A stretch of 64,000 bases of DNA, from the NCBI RefSeq assembly GCF_902832885.1, contig NZ_CADFDK010000001.1, positions 930,001 to 994,000 of the forward strand. The letters run 5' to 3'. The notes beneath the pieces were generated by a model. It searched no databases. It was given only the letters and a program-made list of their open reading frames with translations, and had not been told where the DNA came from. The position numbers and the translations under genes were made by a program. This document shows positions 46,133 to 55,910 of the stretch, piece by piece (position 1 is the stretch's first letter; each line of letters begins with the position of its first letter). The stretch comes from Burkholderia seminalis DSM 23518. Lineage in GTDB: Bacteria > Pseudomonadota > Gammaproteobacteria > Burkholderiales > Burkholderiaceae.

Positions 46133-46170
46133 AACGACCCGACCGGCATCCGCCGATCGGGTCGTTTTTT
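46133..46170. terminator. Intrinsic terminator between the LysR gene and alaS
   Basis: Perfect ten-base stem AACGACCCGA/TCGGGTCGTT followed by a T6 run, a textbook rho-independent terminator on the plus strand, 40 bases after the LysR stop. The A-rich left side may also let it act for alaS on the minus strand. Confidence 0.85.
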
Positions 46171-46220
46171 CATTCACGCGATGCCGTCAGCGCAACGGCA
46201 TCGCACCGGTCGCATGACGA

Positions 46221-48845
46221 TCAGAGCCGCTCTTCGACCCAGCCCTTCACGCCGGCCAGCGCGCCCGGCAGGTTCGCCGGCTCGGTGCCGCCCGCCTGCG
46301 CCATGTCCGGACGGCCGCCGCCCTTGCCGCCGACCTGCTGCGCGACGAAGTTCACGAGTTCGCCGGCCTTGACCTTCTTGCTCGCGTCCGGCGTGACGCC
46401 CGCGATCAGGCTGACCTTGCCGCCTTCGACGGCCGCCAGCACGATCGCCGCGCTCTTCAGCTTGTCCTTCAGCTTGTCGACCGTTTCGCGCAGCGTCTTC
46501 GCGTCGGCGCCGTCGAGCGTCGCGGCCAGCACGTACACGCCGCCGACTTCGACGGCCTGCTGTGCGAGCTCGTCGCCCTGGCTCGATGCGAGCTTCGACT
46601 TCAGCGCGCCCAGCTCCTTCTCGAGCGACTTCACCTGGTCCTGCACCTGCGCGATGCGCTGCGTGAGTTCCGACGGCTGCGCCTTCAGCGCGGCCGCCGC
46701 TTCGTTCACGCGCGCGTCGAGCTCCTGCACGTAGCGCACCGCGTTGTCGCCGGTGATTGCCTCGACGCGGCGGATGCCGGCCGCGACGCCGCCTTCGACG
46801 ACGATCTTGAAGAGCCCGATGTCGCCGGTGCGGTGCACGTGCGTGCCGCCGCAGAGTTCGCGCGAGAAGCCGAGATCGAGCACGCGCACTTCATCGCCGT
46901 ACTTCTCGCCGAACAGCGCCATCGCGCCGCCCTTCACCGCTTCGTCGTACGGCATCACGCGCACGATGCCCGGCGCGTTGGCCAGGATCTCGTTGTTGAC
47001 GATCTGCTCGACGCGACGGATTTCGTCGTCGGTCATCGGCGCGTTGTGCGCGAAGTCGAAGCGGGTCTTTTCCGCGTCGACCAGCGAACCCTTCTGCTGC
47101 ACGTGCGCGCCGAGCACTTCGCGCAGCGCCTTGTGCATCAGGTGGGTGGCCGAGTGGTTGCGCTGCGTGCGGGCACGGCGATGCGCGTCGATTTCCGCGC
47201 GCAGCACGTCGCCGACCTTCAGCGTGCCCTGCTCCAGCGTGCCGTGATGGCCGATCACGTCGGCCTGCACCTTCAGCGTGTCGGCCACCGCGAAGCGCGT
47301 CGCGGCGTTCGCGAGCACGCCCTGGTCGCCGACCTGGCCGCCCGATTCCGCGTAGAACGGCGTGTGGTCGAGCACGACGACCGCATCCTGGCCGGCCTTC
47401 ACTTCGTTGACGGCCGAACCGTCGACGTACAGCGCGACGACCTTCGCGTCGTCGAACGCGATGTCCTCGTAGCCGTGGAACGTGGTTTTCGCGCCCGAGT
47501 ATTCGAGGCCCTGCGCGGCCTTGAACTTGCCGGCCGCGCGCGCCTGTTCGCGCTGGCGCGCCATCGCGTCGTCGAATGCCGGCTCGTCGACCGTCATCCC
47601 GCGCTCGCGGCACACGTCGGCCGTGAGGTCGAGCGGGAAGCCGTAGGTGTCGTGCAGCTTGAACGCGAGTTCGCCGTCGAGCACCTTGCCGCCCTTCGCC
47701 TCGACGTCGGCCAGCGCCGCCTCGAGGATCGACATGCCGTGCTCGATGGTCTCGAAGAAGCGCTCTTCTTCCTGGCGCAGCACGTCGGTCACGCGCTGCT
47801 CGGCTTCCTTCAGCTCCGGATACGCGACGCCCATCTCGGCGACGAGGTCGGCCACCAGCTTGTGGAAGAACGAGCCCTTGCGGCCGAGCTTGTAGCCGTG
47901 GCGGATCGCGCGGCGCACGATCCGGCGCAGCACGTAGCCGCGGCCTTCGTTGCCGGGGATCACGCCGTCGACGATCAGGAACGAGCATGCGCGGATGTGA
48001 TCGGCGATCACCTTCAGCGAGTTGTTCGTGAGGTCGCTGATCTCGGTCACGCGCGCGGCGGCCTTGATCAGGTTCTGGAACAGGTCGATCTCGTAGTTGC
48101 TGTGCACGTGCTGCAGCACGGCGGCGAGACGCTCGAGGCCCATGCCGGTGTCGACCGACTGCTTCGGCAGGCGCGTCATGTTGCCCTGCGCGTCGCGGTT
48201 GAACTGCATGAACACGAGGTTCCAGATCTCGATGTAGCGGTCGCCGTCTTCTTCGGGCGACCCCGGCGGGCCGCCCCACACGTCCGGGCCGTGGTCGTAG
48301 AAGATTTCGGTGCACGGGCCGCACGGGCCGGTGTCGCCCATCGTCCAGAAGTTGTCCGACGCGTAGCGCGCGCCCTTGTTGTCGCCGATGCGGATGATGC
48401 GCTCGGTCGGCACGCCGACTTCCTTCGCCCAGATGTCGTACGCCTCGTCGTCTTCCTGGTAGACGGTGACCCACAGCTTGTCCTTCGGCAGCTGGTAGAC
48501 CGTGGTCAGCAGCTCCCACGCGAACTTGATCGCGTCGTGCTTGAAGTAGTCGCCGAACGAGAAGTTGCCGAGCATCTCGAAGAACGTGTGGTGGCGCGCC
48601 GTGTAGCCGACGTTCTCGAGGTCGTTGTGCTTGCCGCCCGCGCGCACGCTGCGCTGCGCCGTCGTGGCGCGCGAGTACGGGCGCGGATCCGTGCCGAGGA
48701 AGACGTCCTTGAACTGGACCATGCCCGAGTTCGTGAACATCAGCGTGGGGTCGTTACCGGGCACGAGGCTCGACGAGCGGACGATCGTATGGCCCTTCGA
48801 TTCGAAGAATTTGAGGAATTTCTCGCGGATTTCGGCAGCTTTCAT
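46221..48845 (-). CDS. alaS: Alanyl-tRNA synthetase
   Basis: Class II synthetase for tRNA-Ala, 874 residues, standard length. Features in order: the catalytic core ([15 protein letters not shown] at the start; [33 protein letters not shown]), the tRNA-recognition region, the editing domain with the zinc ligands HSATHLMH and [10 protein letters not shown], and the C-Ala domain ending in the Gly-rich [20 protein letters not shown]. The start at 48845 is the conserved [17 protein letters not shown] box lies about 90 bases upstream on the same strand. Divergent from the CoA-transferase gene. Confidence 0.97.
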   Translation of the reverse strand: MKAAEIREKFLKFFESKGHTIVRSSSLVPGNDPTLMFTNSGMVQFKDVFLGTDPRPYSRATTAQRSVRAGGKHNDLENVGYTARHHTFFEMLGNFSFGDYFKHDAIKFAWELLTTVYQLPKDKLWVTVYQEDDEAYDIWAKEVGVPTERIIRIGDNKGARYASDNFWTMGDTGPCGPCTEIFYDHGPDVWGGPPGSPEEDGDRYIEIWNLVFMQFNRDAQGNMTRLPKQSVDTGMGLERLAAVLQHVHSNYEIDLFQNLIKAAARVTEISDLTNNSLKVIADHIRACSFLIVDGVIPGNEGRGYVLRRIVRRAIRHGYKLGRKGSFFHKLVADLVAEMGVAYPELKEAEQRVTDVLRQEEERFFETIEHGMSILEAALADVEAKGGKVLDGELAFKLHDTYGFPLDLTADVCRERGMTVDEPAFDDAMARQREQARAAGKFKAAQGLEYSGAKTTFHGYEDIAFDDAKVVALYVDGSAVNEVKAGQDAVVVLDHTPFYAESGGQVGDQGVLANAATRFAVADTLKVQADVIGHHGTLEQGTLKVGDVLRAEIDAHRRARTQRNHSATHLMHKALREVLGAHVQQKGSLVDAEKTRFDFAHNAPMTDDEIRRVEQIVNNEILANAPGIVRVMPYDEAVKGGAMALFGEKYGDEVRVLDLGFSRELCGGTHVHRTGDIGLFKIVVEGGVAAGIRRVEAITGDNAVRYVQELDARVNEAAAALKAQPSELTQRIAQVQDQVKSLEKELGALKSKLASSQGDELAQQAVEVGGVYVLAATLDGADAKTLRETVDKLKDKLKSAAIVLAAVEGGKVSLIAGVTPDASKKVKAGELVNFVAQQVGGKGGGRPDMAQAGGTEPANLPGALAGVKGWVEERL

Positions 48846-48931
48846 GGCGTGCGGGGACAGTCTGGCAAAGACGGCTTCAAAACGCCGGCGCCCTTGACGG
48901 GCGCGCGACGGCATGGATTCGGAAACGATCG

Positions 48932-48937
48932 ATTATA
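48932..48937 (-). promoter_or_regulatory. -10 box (TATAAT) for alaS
   Basis: Perfect TATAAT on the minus strand in the 254-base gap, leaving a leader of about 80 bases before alaS. The -35 is not well conserved. Confidence 0.5.
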
Positions 48938-49099
48938 CGGGATCGGGGCCGGCTTCCGGGCAAAGCGCCGGCAAAGCGGCTCGGCCATCCGGACGGCCCG
49001 GCTGGGCCACCCGCGCGGCCGATTCGCCTTAAGATGCTCGGCATGCCAATCGGCCTTGCCCGACAAGGCAGGCCAGCCATGAAAGGAGACGATTCGACG

Positions 49100-50320
49100 A
49101 TGGGTGCCCTGAGCCATATCCGCGTGCTGGACCTCACCCGCGTGCTCGCGGGCCCGTGGTGCGCGCAGACCCTTGCCGATTTCGGCGCGGACGTGATCAA
49201 GGTCGAGCGCCCGGGCGCCGGCGACGACACGCGCCACTGGGGGCCGCCGTACCTGAAGGACGCGGACGGCGCGGATACCGCCGAGGCCGCGTACTACCTC
49301 GCGGCGAACCGCAACAAGCGCTCGGTGACGATCGACATCGCGACGCCCGAAGGCCAGCAGATCGTGCGCGAGCTCGCCGCGCAAAGCGACGTCGTGCTCG
49401 AGAACTACAAGGTCGGCCAGTTGAAGAAATACGGGCTCGATTACGCGTCGCTGCGCGCGGTGAAGCCCGATCTCGTCTACTGCTCGGTCACCGGCTTCGG
49501 CCAGACGGGCCCGTACGCGCACCGCGCGGGCTACGACTTCATCGTGCAGGGGATCGGCGGCTTCATGAGCATCACCGGCGAGCGCGACGGCGAGCCGGGC
49601 GGCGGCCCGCAAAAGGCCGGCGTCGCGATCGCCGATCTCGCGACGGGCCTTTATTCGACGATCGCGGTGCTCGCCGCGCTCGCGCACCGCGACCGCACCG
49701 GCGAAGGCCAGTACATCGACATGGCGCTGCTCGACGTGCAGGTCGCGCTGCTCGCGAACATGAACACCAACTTCCTCGCGAGCGGCAAGCCGCCGGTGCG
49801 CTGGGGCAACGCGCATCCGAACATCGTGCCGTACCAGACGTTCCAGACACGCGACGGCTGGATCATCGTCGCGGTCGGCAACGACGGGCAGTTCCGCAAA
49901 TTCGTCGAGGCCGGCGGCCGGTCCGAGCTGGCCGACGACGAGCGCTTCGCGACGAACCCGTCGCGCGTGCGCCACCGCGACACGCTGGTGCCGATCCTCG
50001 CGGAGATGGTGAAGGCGCGCGGCAAGGCCGACTGGATCGCCGTGCTCGAAGCGGCCGGCGTGCCGTGCGGCCCGATCAACGATCTCGACGAGGTGTTCGA
50101 CAACGAGCAGGTGGCCGCGCGCGGGATGCAGGTATCGCTGCCGCACCCGTGCGGCGCGGACGTGAAGCTCGTGCGCAACCCGATCCGGATGAGCGCGACG
50201 CCGCCCGACGCGCGCACGGCCCCGCCGCTGCTCGGCGCGCAGACCGACGACGTGCTGCGCGAGATGCTCGGCTACGACGACGCGCGGATCGCCGCGTTGA
50301 AGGCGAAGCAGGCGATCTGA
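49100..50320 (+). CDS. CaiB/BaiF-family (family III) CoA-transferase
   Basis: Transfers CoA between a carboxylic acid and an acyl-CoA donor in the cytosol; 406 residues. Family marks: the opening RVLDLTRVLAGPWCAQTLAD, FGADVIKVERPGAGDDTR, the catalytic Asp in VAIADLATGLYSTIAVLAAL, and the late GPINDLDEVFDNEQVAARGM. The specific acid cannot be told. The start at 49100 has AAAGGAG 11 bases ahead; Met codons at 49034 and 49079 are alternatives. Divergent from alaS. Confidence 0.92.
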   Translation: MGALSHIRVLDLTRVLAGPWCAQTLADFGADVIKVERPGAGDDTRHWGPPYLKDADGADTAEAAYYLAANRNKRSVTIDIATPEGQQIVRELAAQSDVVLENYKVGQLKKYGLDYASLRAVKPDLVYCSVTGFGQTGPYAHRAGYDFIVQGIGGFMSITGERDGEPGGGPQKAGVAIADLATGLYSTIAVLAALAHRDRTGEGQYIDMALLDVQVALLANMNTNFLASGKPPVRWGNAHPNIVPYQTFQTRDGWIIVAVGNDGQFRKFVEAGGRSELADDERFATNPSRVRHRDTLVPILAEMVKARGKADWIAVLEAAGVPCGPINDLDEVFDNEQVAARGMQVSLPHPCGADVKLVRNPIRMSATPPDARTAPPLLGAQTDDVLREMLGYDDARIAALKAKQAI

Positions 50321-50353
50321 CGCGCCGGGCTCGCGCGGCGGCGGCTCGCCCGC

Positions 50354-50902
50354 CTACCGCGCGAGCGCGTCGAGCCAGCCGCGGGCGGCCGGCCAGTCGC
50401 CGAGCCCGCTGTCCGCGTTGAGGTGGCCGCGCGGGCCGATGTCACGGAATTCGCTGCCCCACGCGTGCGCGCAGCCGCGCGCGAACGCGAGCGACCCGTA
50501 CGGATCGTCGCTGCTCGCGACGACGCAGGTCGGAAACGGCAGCCGCTCGCGCGGCACCGGGCCGAAGCCGTGCGCGTCGGCCGGAAACGCCGGTCCGGCA
50601 GGATCGGGCAACGCGACCAGCAGCGCGCCGCGCACTTTCGCGAGCGCGGCCGGACGCGCATAGCGCGTCGCCCACCACGCGGCGGTCAGCGTGCCGAGGC
50701 TGTGGGCGGCGATCACCACGGGCCCGCGCGCGGCTTGGACCGCGCGGTCGAGCGCGAGACACCAGCCGTTGCGGAACGCGCGGTCCCAGTCGGGCATCGC
50801 GACACGCGAAAAGCGCGCATCGGCACGCTCCCAGCGGCTCTGCCAGTGAAGCGGGCCGGAATTGCCGTAGCCCGGCAAGACGAAAACGAAGGGGTCGCTC
50901 AT
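50354..50902 (-). CDS. RBBP9/YdeN-family alpha/beta hydrolase
   Basis: A 182-residue serine hydrolase-like protein. Opens with FVFVLPGYGNSGPLHWQS, the nucleophile elbow is AAHSLGT (usual GHSLG-type with Ala in first place), the acid is near SSDDPYGS and the His in GPRGHLNADSGLGDWP, all in RBBP9/YdeN order. The physiological substrate of the family is unclear. The start at 50902 gives MSDPFVFVLPGY. Convergent with the CoA-transferase gene (33-base gap). Confidence 0.88.
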   Translation of the reverse strand: MSDPFVFVLPGYGNSGPLHWQSRWERADARFSRVAMPDWDRAFRNGWCLALDRAVQAARGPVVIAAHSLGTLTAAWWATRYARPAALAKVRGALLVALPDPAGPAFPADAHGFGPVPRERLPFPTCVVASSDDPYGSLAFARGCAHAWGSEFRDIGPRGHLNADSGLGDWPAARGWLDALAR

Positions 50903-51059
50903 GGCGGGGTTCGTCGACGAATGGAATCGTGTGGTGGCGTCGACGAAGTGTCGCACACCCTCCTCTCCCTGATGCTGCCTGTCAAAAAACCGGAGGATGT
51001 GCGTGAGGAGCGAGCGGGCCGCGACGTCGATTCAGGTCGACGTCACGGCCGTCCTGCGT

Positions 51060-51269
51060 TCAGCGGACGCCGGCGCCGACCAGGCCGCCTGCCGCCGCAC
51101 CGGCGACCGTGCCGACCGGGCCGCCCGTGATCAGGTAGCCGAGTGCGCCGCCCGCGGCCGCGCCGATCCCGGCATTACGCTGCGTATGCGTCATCGCGCA
51201 TGCGCCGAGTTGCGACAGGGCCGCGACGATCACCGCGGTACGAACGAGAAAAGTGGTCTTCTTCATCAT
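51060..51269 (-). CDS. Small glycine-zipper envelope protein
   Basis: A 69-residue exported protein: a signal sequence with a lipobox-like LGAC (about residues 21-24), then a glycine-zipper segment (IGAAAGGALGYLITGGPVG, TVAGAAAGGLVGAG), as in small osmotic/outer-membrane-associated YMGG- and Gly-zipper proteins. The function is not known. The start at 51269 has a good site (GGAGGAAG) nine bases upstream; the next codon is also ATG. It stands alone between the hydrolase and glnS. Confidence 0.8.
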   Translation of the reverse strand: MMKKTTFLVRTAVIVAALSQLGACAMTHTQRNAGIGAAAGGALGYLITGGPVGTVAGAAAGGLVGAGVR

Positions 51270-51522
51270 GGTTATTGGCTTCCTCCCGCCAGGCAAAAAA
51301 TACGAATGGCGGCGTTGAATCGGTAAAGCCATCATAGGAAAACCCGAACGGCGCGGGCAATCCGATTTACGTCGTGTTACAGCCGACACACACTCGATAT
51401 ATTGCGGCGCGCATCGCGCACGCAGGGTGCCGGACCCGCGACCCGCGCGGGACGGACCCCGGTCAGGTAGAATTACAGGATTAAACCGGCGCGACGCGCC
51501 GACACAACCTGACGCCAACCGC

Positions 51523-53232
51523 ATGAGCACCGAACGCAACGACGCCCCCGCGGCTTCCAATTTCATCCGTAACATCATCGACGACGACAACCGCACCGGC
51601 AAATGGGGCGGACGCGTCGAGACGCGCTTCCCGCCCGAGCCGAACGGCTATCTGCACATCGGCCATGCGAAGAGCATCTGCCTGAACTTCAGCGTCGCGC
51701 GCGACTACGGCGGCGTGTGCCACCTGCGCTTCGACGACACGAACCCGGAAAAGGAAAGCGTCGAGTACGTCGATTCGATCGTCGACGCGGTGCGCTGGCT
51801 CGGTTTCGACTGGCGCAAGGACGCCGTCGATCATCAGTATTTCGCGAGCGACTACTACGACAAGCTGTACGAGTTCGCCGAGCTGCTGATCAAGCGCGGC
51901 AAGGCGTATGTCGACAGCCAGAGCGCCGACGAAATGCGCGCGAACCGCGGCTCGCTGACGGAAGGCGGCAAGCCGTCGCCGTTCCGCGACCGCACGCCGG
52001 AGGAAAACCTCGACCTGTTCCGCCGCATGAAGGCCGGCGAGTTCAAGGAAGGCGAGCACGTGCTGCGCGCGAAGATCGACATGGCTTCGCCGAACATGAA
52101 CATGCGCGATCCGGTGATCTACCGGATCCGCTACGCGCACCACTACCGCACCGGCGACGCCTGGTGCGTGTATCCGATGTACGACTACACGCACTGCATC
52201 TCGGATGCGCTCGAAGGCATCACGCATTCGCTGTGCACGCTCGAATTCGAGGATCACCGCCCGCTGTACGACTGGGTGCTGAACGAACTCGCGGAAGCCG
52301 GCGTGTTCACGCGTCCGCTGCCGCAACAGATCGAATTCTCGCGCCTGAACCTCACGTACGCGATCACCAGCAAGCGCAAGCTGCTGCAGCTCGTCACCGA
52401 AGGCCACGTCGACGGCTGGGACGACCCGCGGATGCCGACGATCGTCGGCGTGCGCCGTCGCGGCTTCACGCCGGAGAGCATCCACCTGTTCTGCGAGCGG
52501 ATCGGCGTGACGAAGATCGATTCGTGGATCGACATGAGCATCTTCGAGGGCGCGCTGCGCGACGACCTCGACGACAAGGCCGCGCGTACGGTCGCGGTGC
52601 TCGATCCGCTGAAGCTCGTGATCGACAACTATCCGGAAGACCTCGAGGAAGCGTGCACGGCGCCCGTGCATCCGCACCACCCGGACCGCGGCGTGCGCAC
52701 GTTCCCGATCTCGCGCGAGCTGTGGATCGAGCGCGAGGATTTCGTCGAGAACCCGCCGAAGGGCTATTTCCGCCTGTTCCCGGGCAACAAGGTGCGCCTG
52801 CGCTACGGCTACGTGATCGAATGCACGGGCTTCGACAAGGACGCCGACGGCAACGTGACGGCCGTGCACTGCAACTACTTCCCGGACAGCAAGTCGGGCA
52901 CCGAAGGCGCGAACACGTACAAGGTCAAGGGCAACATCCACTGGGTCAGCGCGAAGCATGCGCAGCCGGCCGAAGTGCGGATCTACGACCGCCTGTTCAA
53001 GGAGCCGCATCCGGACGCGGGCGGCGCGAACTTCCTCGAGGCGCTGAACCCCGATTCGAAGAAGATCGTGCAGGCTTATCTGGAGCCCGGTAACGGCGAC
53101 ATCGCGCCGGAAACGCGCCTGCAGTTCGAGCGTCACGGCTACTTCGTTGCCGACCGTGTCGATTCGAAACCGGGCAAGCCGGTGTTCAACCGGATCGTCG
53201 GGCTGCGCGACAGCTGGGGCAAGCCGGCCTGA
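51523..53232 (+). CDS. glnS: Glutaminyl-tRNA synthetase
   Basis: Class I synthetase that charges tRNA-Gln, 569 residues. The HIGH motif is in [20 protein letters not shown], the KMSKS-like motif in [10 protein letters not shown], and the C-terminal anticodon-binding beta-barrels run from about residue 345 ([20 protein letters not shown]). The start at 51523 gives [17 protein letters not shown], the usual opening. A TAGAAT at 51468 is a possible -10. It ends at an intrinsic terminator shared with the convergent Nudix gene. Confidence 0.97.
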   Translation: MSTERNDAPAASNFIRNIIDDDNRTGKWGGRVETRFPPEPNGYLHIGHAKSICLNFSVARDYGGVCHLRFDDTNPEKESVEYVDSIVDAVRWLGFDWRKDAVDHQYFASDYYDKLYEFAELLIKRGKAYVDSQSADEMRANRGSLTEGGKPSPFRDRTPEENLDLFRRMKAGEFKEGEHVLRAKIDMASPNMNMRDPVIYRIRYAHHYRTGDAWCVYPMYDYTHCISDALEGITHSLCTLEFEDHRPLYDWVLNELAEAGVFTRPLPQQIEFSRLNLTYAITSKRKLLQLVTEGHVDGWDDPRMPTIVGVRRRGFTPESIHLFCERIGVTKIDSWIDMSIFEGALRDDLDDKAARTVAVLDPLKLVIDNYPEDLEEACTAPVHPHHPDRGVRTFPISRELWIEREDFVENPPKGYFRLFPGNKVRLRYGYVIECTGFDKDADGNVTAVHCNYFPDSKSGTEGANTYKVKGNIHWVSAKHAQPAEVRIYDRLFKEPHPDAGGANFLEALNPDSKKIVQAYLEPGNGDIAPETRLQFERHGYFVADRVDSKPGKPVFNRIVGLRDSWGKPA

Positions 53233-53285
53233 CGGCCTGCTCGGCGCGCGGCGGCGGCTTCGGGCGCCGCCCTCGCGTCACCCAT

Positions 53286-53314
53286 AAAAAAACCGGCCCA
53301 AGCGCCGGTTTTTT
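53286..53314. terminator. Bidirectional intrinsic terminator between glnS and the Nudix gene
   Basis: Stem ACCGGC/GCCGGT extended by an A-run on the left and a T-run on the right, loop CCAAGC. With U-tracts on both strands it can end both convergent transcripts. Confidence 0.85.
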
Positions 53315-53359
53315 GCGCGCATCGAAACGGCACGCCGCGGCGGGAGCCGCCGCACACGC

Positions 53360-53830
53360 TCATGCGCCCGCCAACCGCCGATGCAGGTCCGCCAGCGACA
53401 GCTTCGTGCGAAACAGCCGCGCGAGGCTGCGGCTCGCATATGCGTCGACGTCGCCCGGCGCGGTCCAGCGGTACGCATCCATCTCGGGAATCATCGAGCC
53501 GTCGCGACGGCTCGGGAACAGCGACGTGCACGTGCAGTGCGCGGGATCGATCTCGCCTGCGGCCACCCGCACCGCGAACAGGTGCAGATCCTTGTCGTGA
53601 CGATAGGAAAACCGGCCGAGATCGAGCAGCCGCGCCGGCGCGAGCTCGATGCCGGTTTCCTCGAGCAGCTCGCGCAGCGCGGCGTCGGCCGGCGTCTCGC
53701 CGGGCTCGCCCTGCCCCTTCGGGATATCCCAGTGCGTGGTATCCGTCGCGTGCGCGAGGAACACGCGGCCGGCCGCATCGAGAATCACGACGCCGCACGA
53801 CACCGTGCGCGGCGCGCCGCCCCGCTTCAT
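53360..53830 (-). CDS. Nudix hydrolase (Ap4A/NTP-type)
   Basis: A 156-residue Nudix protein. The box GQGEPGETPADAALRELLEE followed by TGI is complete, preceded by THWDIPKG, an order common in Ap4A-hydrolase-like enzymes; the substrate is not certain. The start at 53830 (MKRGGAPRTVSCGVVILD) begins just before the first strand. It lies 11 bases downstream of the small secreted protein gene and may be co-transcribed with it. Confidence 0.88.
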   Translation of the reverse strand: MKRGGAPRTVSCGVVILDAAGRVFLAHATDTTHWDIPKGQGEPGETPADAALRELLEETGIELAPARLLDLGRFSYRHDKDLHLFAVRVAAGEIDPAHCTCTSLFPSRRDGSMIPEMDAYRWTAPGDVDAYASRSLARLFRTKLSLADLHRRLAGA

Positions 53831-53841
53831 CGCGCGTGTGC

Positions 53842-54228
53842 TCAGCGCTTCTGCAGCTGCCACTTGCCCGTGGCCGTCTTGCAGTAGACGGGCTTGAGCG
53901 TCATCGTCTGGCCCTTCGCGGTGATGTCGGTGGTGATTTCGCGGCAGGTCTTGCCGTCCGTCTCGGTCGTGGTCGGCGTGAGCTTCGCGTCGATCTGCGT
54001 GCCGCGGCCGCTGCTCTGCCACGTCGTGGTTTCGCCGTCCTTGCCTTCGTCGCGCGCCTGCACGACGGCCTTCGAGAGCGACGCGCGGTCGGCGTTGCTG
54101 AAATAGCTGATCGGCGTGTCGTTCAGGAAGCTCAGGTTGTTCTGCGCATGGGCGGGCAGCATCGCGGCTGCGCACGCGGCGCCGGCCAGCACACGCGTGA
54201 CGACGGAAAGGGATGCGCGCATCGACAT
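53842..54228 (-). CDS. Small secreted protein, surface-antigen (RT0821/Lpp0805)-like
   Basis: A 128-residue exported protein. The signal peptide ends at PAHAQ (about residue 29). The mature part has a helix (NADRASLSKAVVQARDEGKD) and a beta-rich region with two Cys (KTCREITTDITAKGQ, PVYCKTATGKWQL) that could form a disulfide. This resembles the C-terminal surface-antigen domain of RT0821/Lpp0805-type proteins; the match is tentative and no function is known. The start has a very good site (AAGGAG) eight bases upstream. Confidence 0.65.
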   Translation of the reverse strand: MSMRASLSVVTRVLAGAACAAAMLPAHAQNNLSFLNDTPISYFSNADRASLSKAVVQARDEGKDGETTTWQSSGRGTQIDAKLTPTTTETDGKTCREITTDITAKGQTMTLKPVYCKTATGKWQLQKR

Positions 54229-54337
54229 GTTTTTCTCCTTGGATGTTCGATCGAACGGCGCGCTGCAGGCCGGCGAACCGGCCCGCAGCGCGCCCGTCAG
54301 CGAGCGAGCATAGCATGCGTGCCGGCGGCAGCGCCTT

Positions 54338-55687
54338 CTAGTGCCCGGCCGGCGCGGCCGTTTGCTGATATCCGTCAGTCAGCGTGCCGAGGAACGCGAT
54401 CACGTCCTTGACCTCGGCCGCGTTCAGCGCCGGCTGCTCGCCGCGCTTGCGGTCGAACGGCGGCTCGCGGTTGATGTTCGGCCAGTAGCGCTTCGGCAGG
54501 TCGTCGTAGATCTGCACCTTGCCGTGCACGACCGGGTAGAACTTCTCCGGATGGATGTCGCGCTCGACGTAGAAGCGCATCACGTCCTCGAGCGTGTGAT
54601 ACACGCCGTTGTGGAAGAACGTCTTGCGCAGCGCGACGTTGCGCAGCGACGGCGTGCGGAACAGCCCGCAGAATTCGTCGCGGCCCTTCAGGTCGGTGCG
54701 CTCGGGACCGCACGCGCCGAGATCGTAAAAGCGCGGGTCGCGGTTGACGGGCAGCGCGCGGTTGCGCGGCACCGCGATCGCGATCAGCCCGAAATCGCTG
54801 AACTGCGGCGGGCCGCCTTCGAGCGTGCGCTGGCTGATGTGGCAACTCGCGCAGTTGCCCTTCTTCTCGTCGTTGAACAGCTGCAGGCCATGCAGCTCGG
54901 CAGGCGTGAGCCGCGCGCGGCCGGCCAGATACGCGTCGTACTTGCTCGTGTACGGATCGAACAGCGCCGGCTGCTGCTGGAATGCGTCGAGCGCGCGCAG
55001 CACGGCATCGAACGTTGCCCGATCGTCGCCGAGGACCTGATCGCCGAACGCCTTGCGGAACGCGTCGGCATACGGCGCGGCGCGAACCGCCTTCGCCACC
55101 CGTGCGGGCGAGCTGCTCATCTCGAACGGCGACGTGAGCGGAATGCGCGCCTGCGCGTCGCGCGTGTCGACACGGCCGTCCCAGGTCAGGCCGCCGGTCG
55201 GACCCGCGTCGATGCTTTCATCGCCTTCGTCCGGCGAATCGTGGAAGTGCTCGCTGAACGGAGGAATGCCGCGCAGGTATTTCAGCGACGGCACCGCGCG
55301 AAAACCGCTACGGTGCATGTCGTCGCCGCCGAGCTGCACCGACAACGCGTTCGGCGGCCCGAACGCATGCTCGGCGCTATGGCACGACGCACAGGCGAGC
55401 TTGCCGGACCCGGACAGCGACGGATCGAAGAACAGTTGCTTGCCGAGTGCCGTCATCTGCTTCACGCCCTCGAACACCTGCGCGCGCGTCTGCGGCTGGC
55501 TGGCTGGCGCGACCGCCGGGCCGGCCGACGCGGCCTGAGCCGCCGGTACGACGGACGCGGCCGACGCGGTCGTGCCGGGCCGCGCATCGCAACCGGCGAG
55601 CGCCGCGAGTCCGCCCGCGAGTGCCAGCGCGGCCGCGGCGGAGATCAGCGATCGCGCGGACGCGAGGGATTTCAGAAGGGTGTGCAT
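54338..55687 (-). CDS. Di-heme cytochrome c peroxidase (MauG/CcpA family), lipoprotein
   Basis: Periplasm-facing di-heme protein of 449 residues. The leader ends in lipobox LAALAGC (Cys33), so it is likely anchored as a lipoprotein. Two heme sites are seen: CASCHSAEH (about residue 100) and CASCHISQ (about 280), as in bacterial peroxidases and MauG relatives. Further family marks: GLTWDGRVDTRDAQARIPL, FFHNGVYHTLEDVMRFY, FLGTLTDGYQ. It reduces peroxide with cytochrome c electrons, or could be a MauG-type modifier. It is divergent from the phosphatase gene, and Pho-box-like repeats lie 40-80 bases upstream. Confidence 0.9.
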   Translation of the reverse strand: MHTLLKSLASARSLISAAAALALAGGLAALAGCDARPGTTASAASVVPAAQAASAGPAVAPASQPQTRAQVFEGVKQMTALGKQLFFDPSLSGSGKLACASCHSAEHAFGPPNALSVQLGGDDMHRSGFRAVPSLKYLRGIPPFSEHFHDSPDEGDESIDAGPTGGLTWDGRVDTRDAQARIPLTSPFEMSSSPARVAKAVRAAPYADAFRKAFGDQVLGDDRATFDAVLRALDAFQQQPALFDPYTSKYDAYLAGRARLTPAELHGLQLFNDEKKGNCASCHISQRTLEGGPPQFSDFGLIAIAVPRNRALPVNRDPRFYDLGACGPERTDLKGRDEFCGLFRTPSLRNVALRKTFFHNGVYHTLEDVMRFYVERDIHPEKFYPVVHGKVQIYDDLPKRYWPNINREPPFDRKRGEQPALNAAEVKDVIAFLGTLTDGYQQTAAPAGH

Positions 55688-55727
55688 CGTCGTTGTTCTG
55701 GTAGCGGTGGGCGATCGGCCGGAGCTT

Positions 55728-55767
55728 ATGTCAGTTCCATGACCGTTCAATGACGTTCCACCGACAG
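55728..55767 (-). promoter_or_regulatory. Pho-box-like array: four heptamers at 11-base spacing
   Basis: Reading on the minus strand: CTGTCGG, ACGTCAT, CGGTCAT and CTGACAT, each followed by a four-base spacer (tgga, tgaa, ggaa), giving an exact 11-base period. The PhoB consensus is CTGTCAT with four-base AT spacers. The orientation faces the peroxidase gene, and the phosphatase gene lies on the other side. Confidence 0.6.
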
Positions 55768-55793
55768 TCAATTGAAAGCGCGCCTACACCCGG

Positions 55794-55816
55794 CTGTCAA
55801 ATCGGTTCCAGATAAT
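55794..55816 (+). promoter_or_regulatory. Candidate promoter of the phosphatase gene (CTGTCAA ... GATAAT)
   Basis: A single Pho-type heptamer CTGTCAA on the plus strand lies 10 bases before GATAAT, the spacing usual between a Pho box and a -10. It stands exactly three 11-base turns from the array at 55728-55767. Neighbouring heptamers are poor. Confidence 0.35.
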
Positions 55817-55910
55817 GCGCGCTGCCGGGCGGTACCGCGAGGTTCGTGCGCCGGCCCTCCCGCCACCCGGTTCCCACACGCGACCAACGACGAATGAGAG
55901 AGAACATCGC

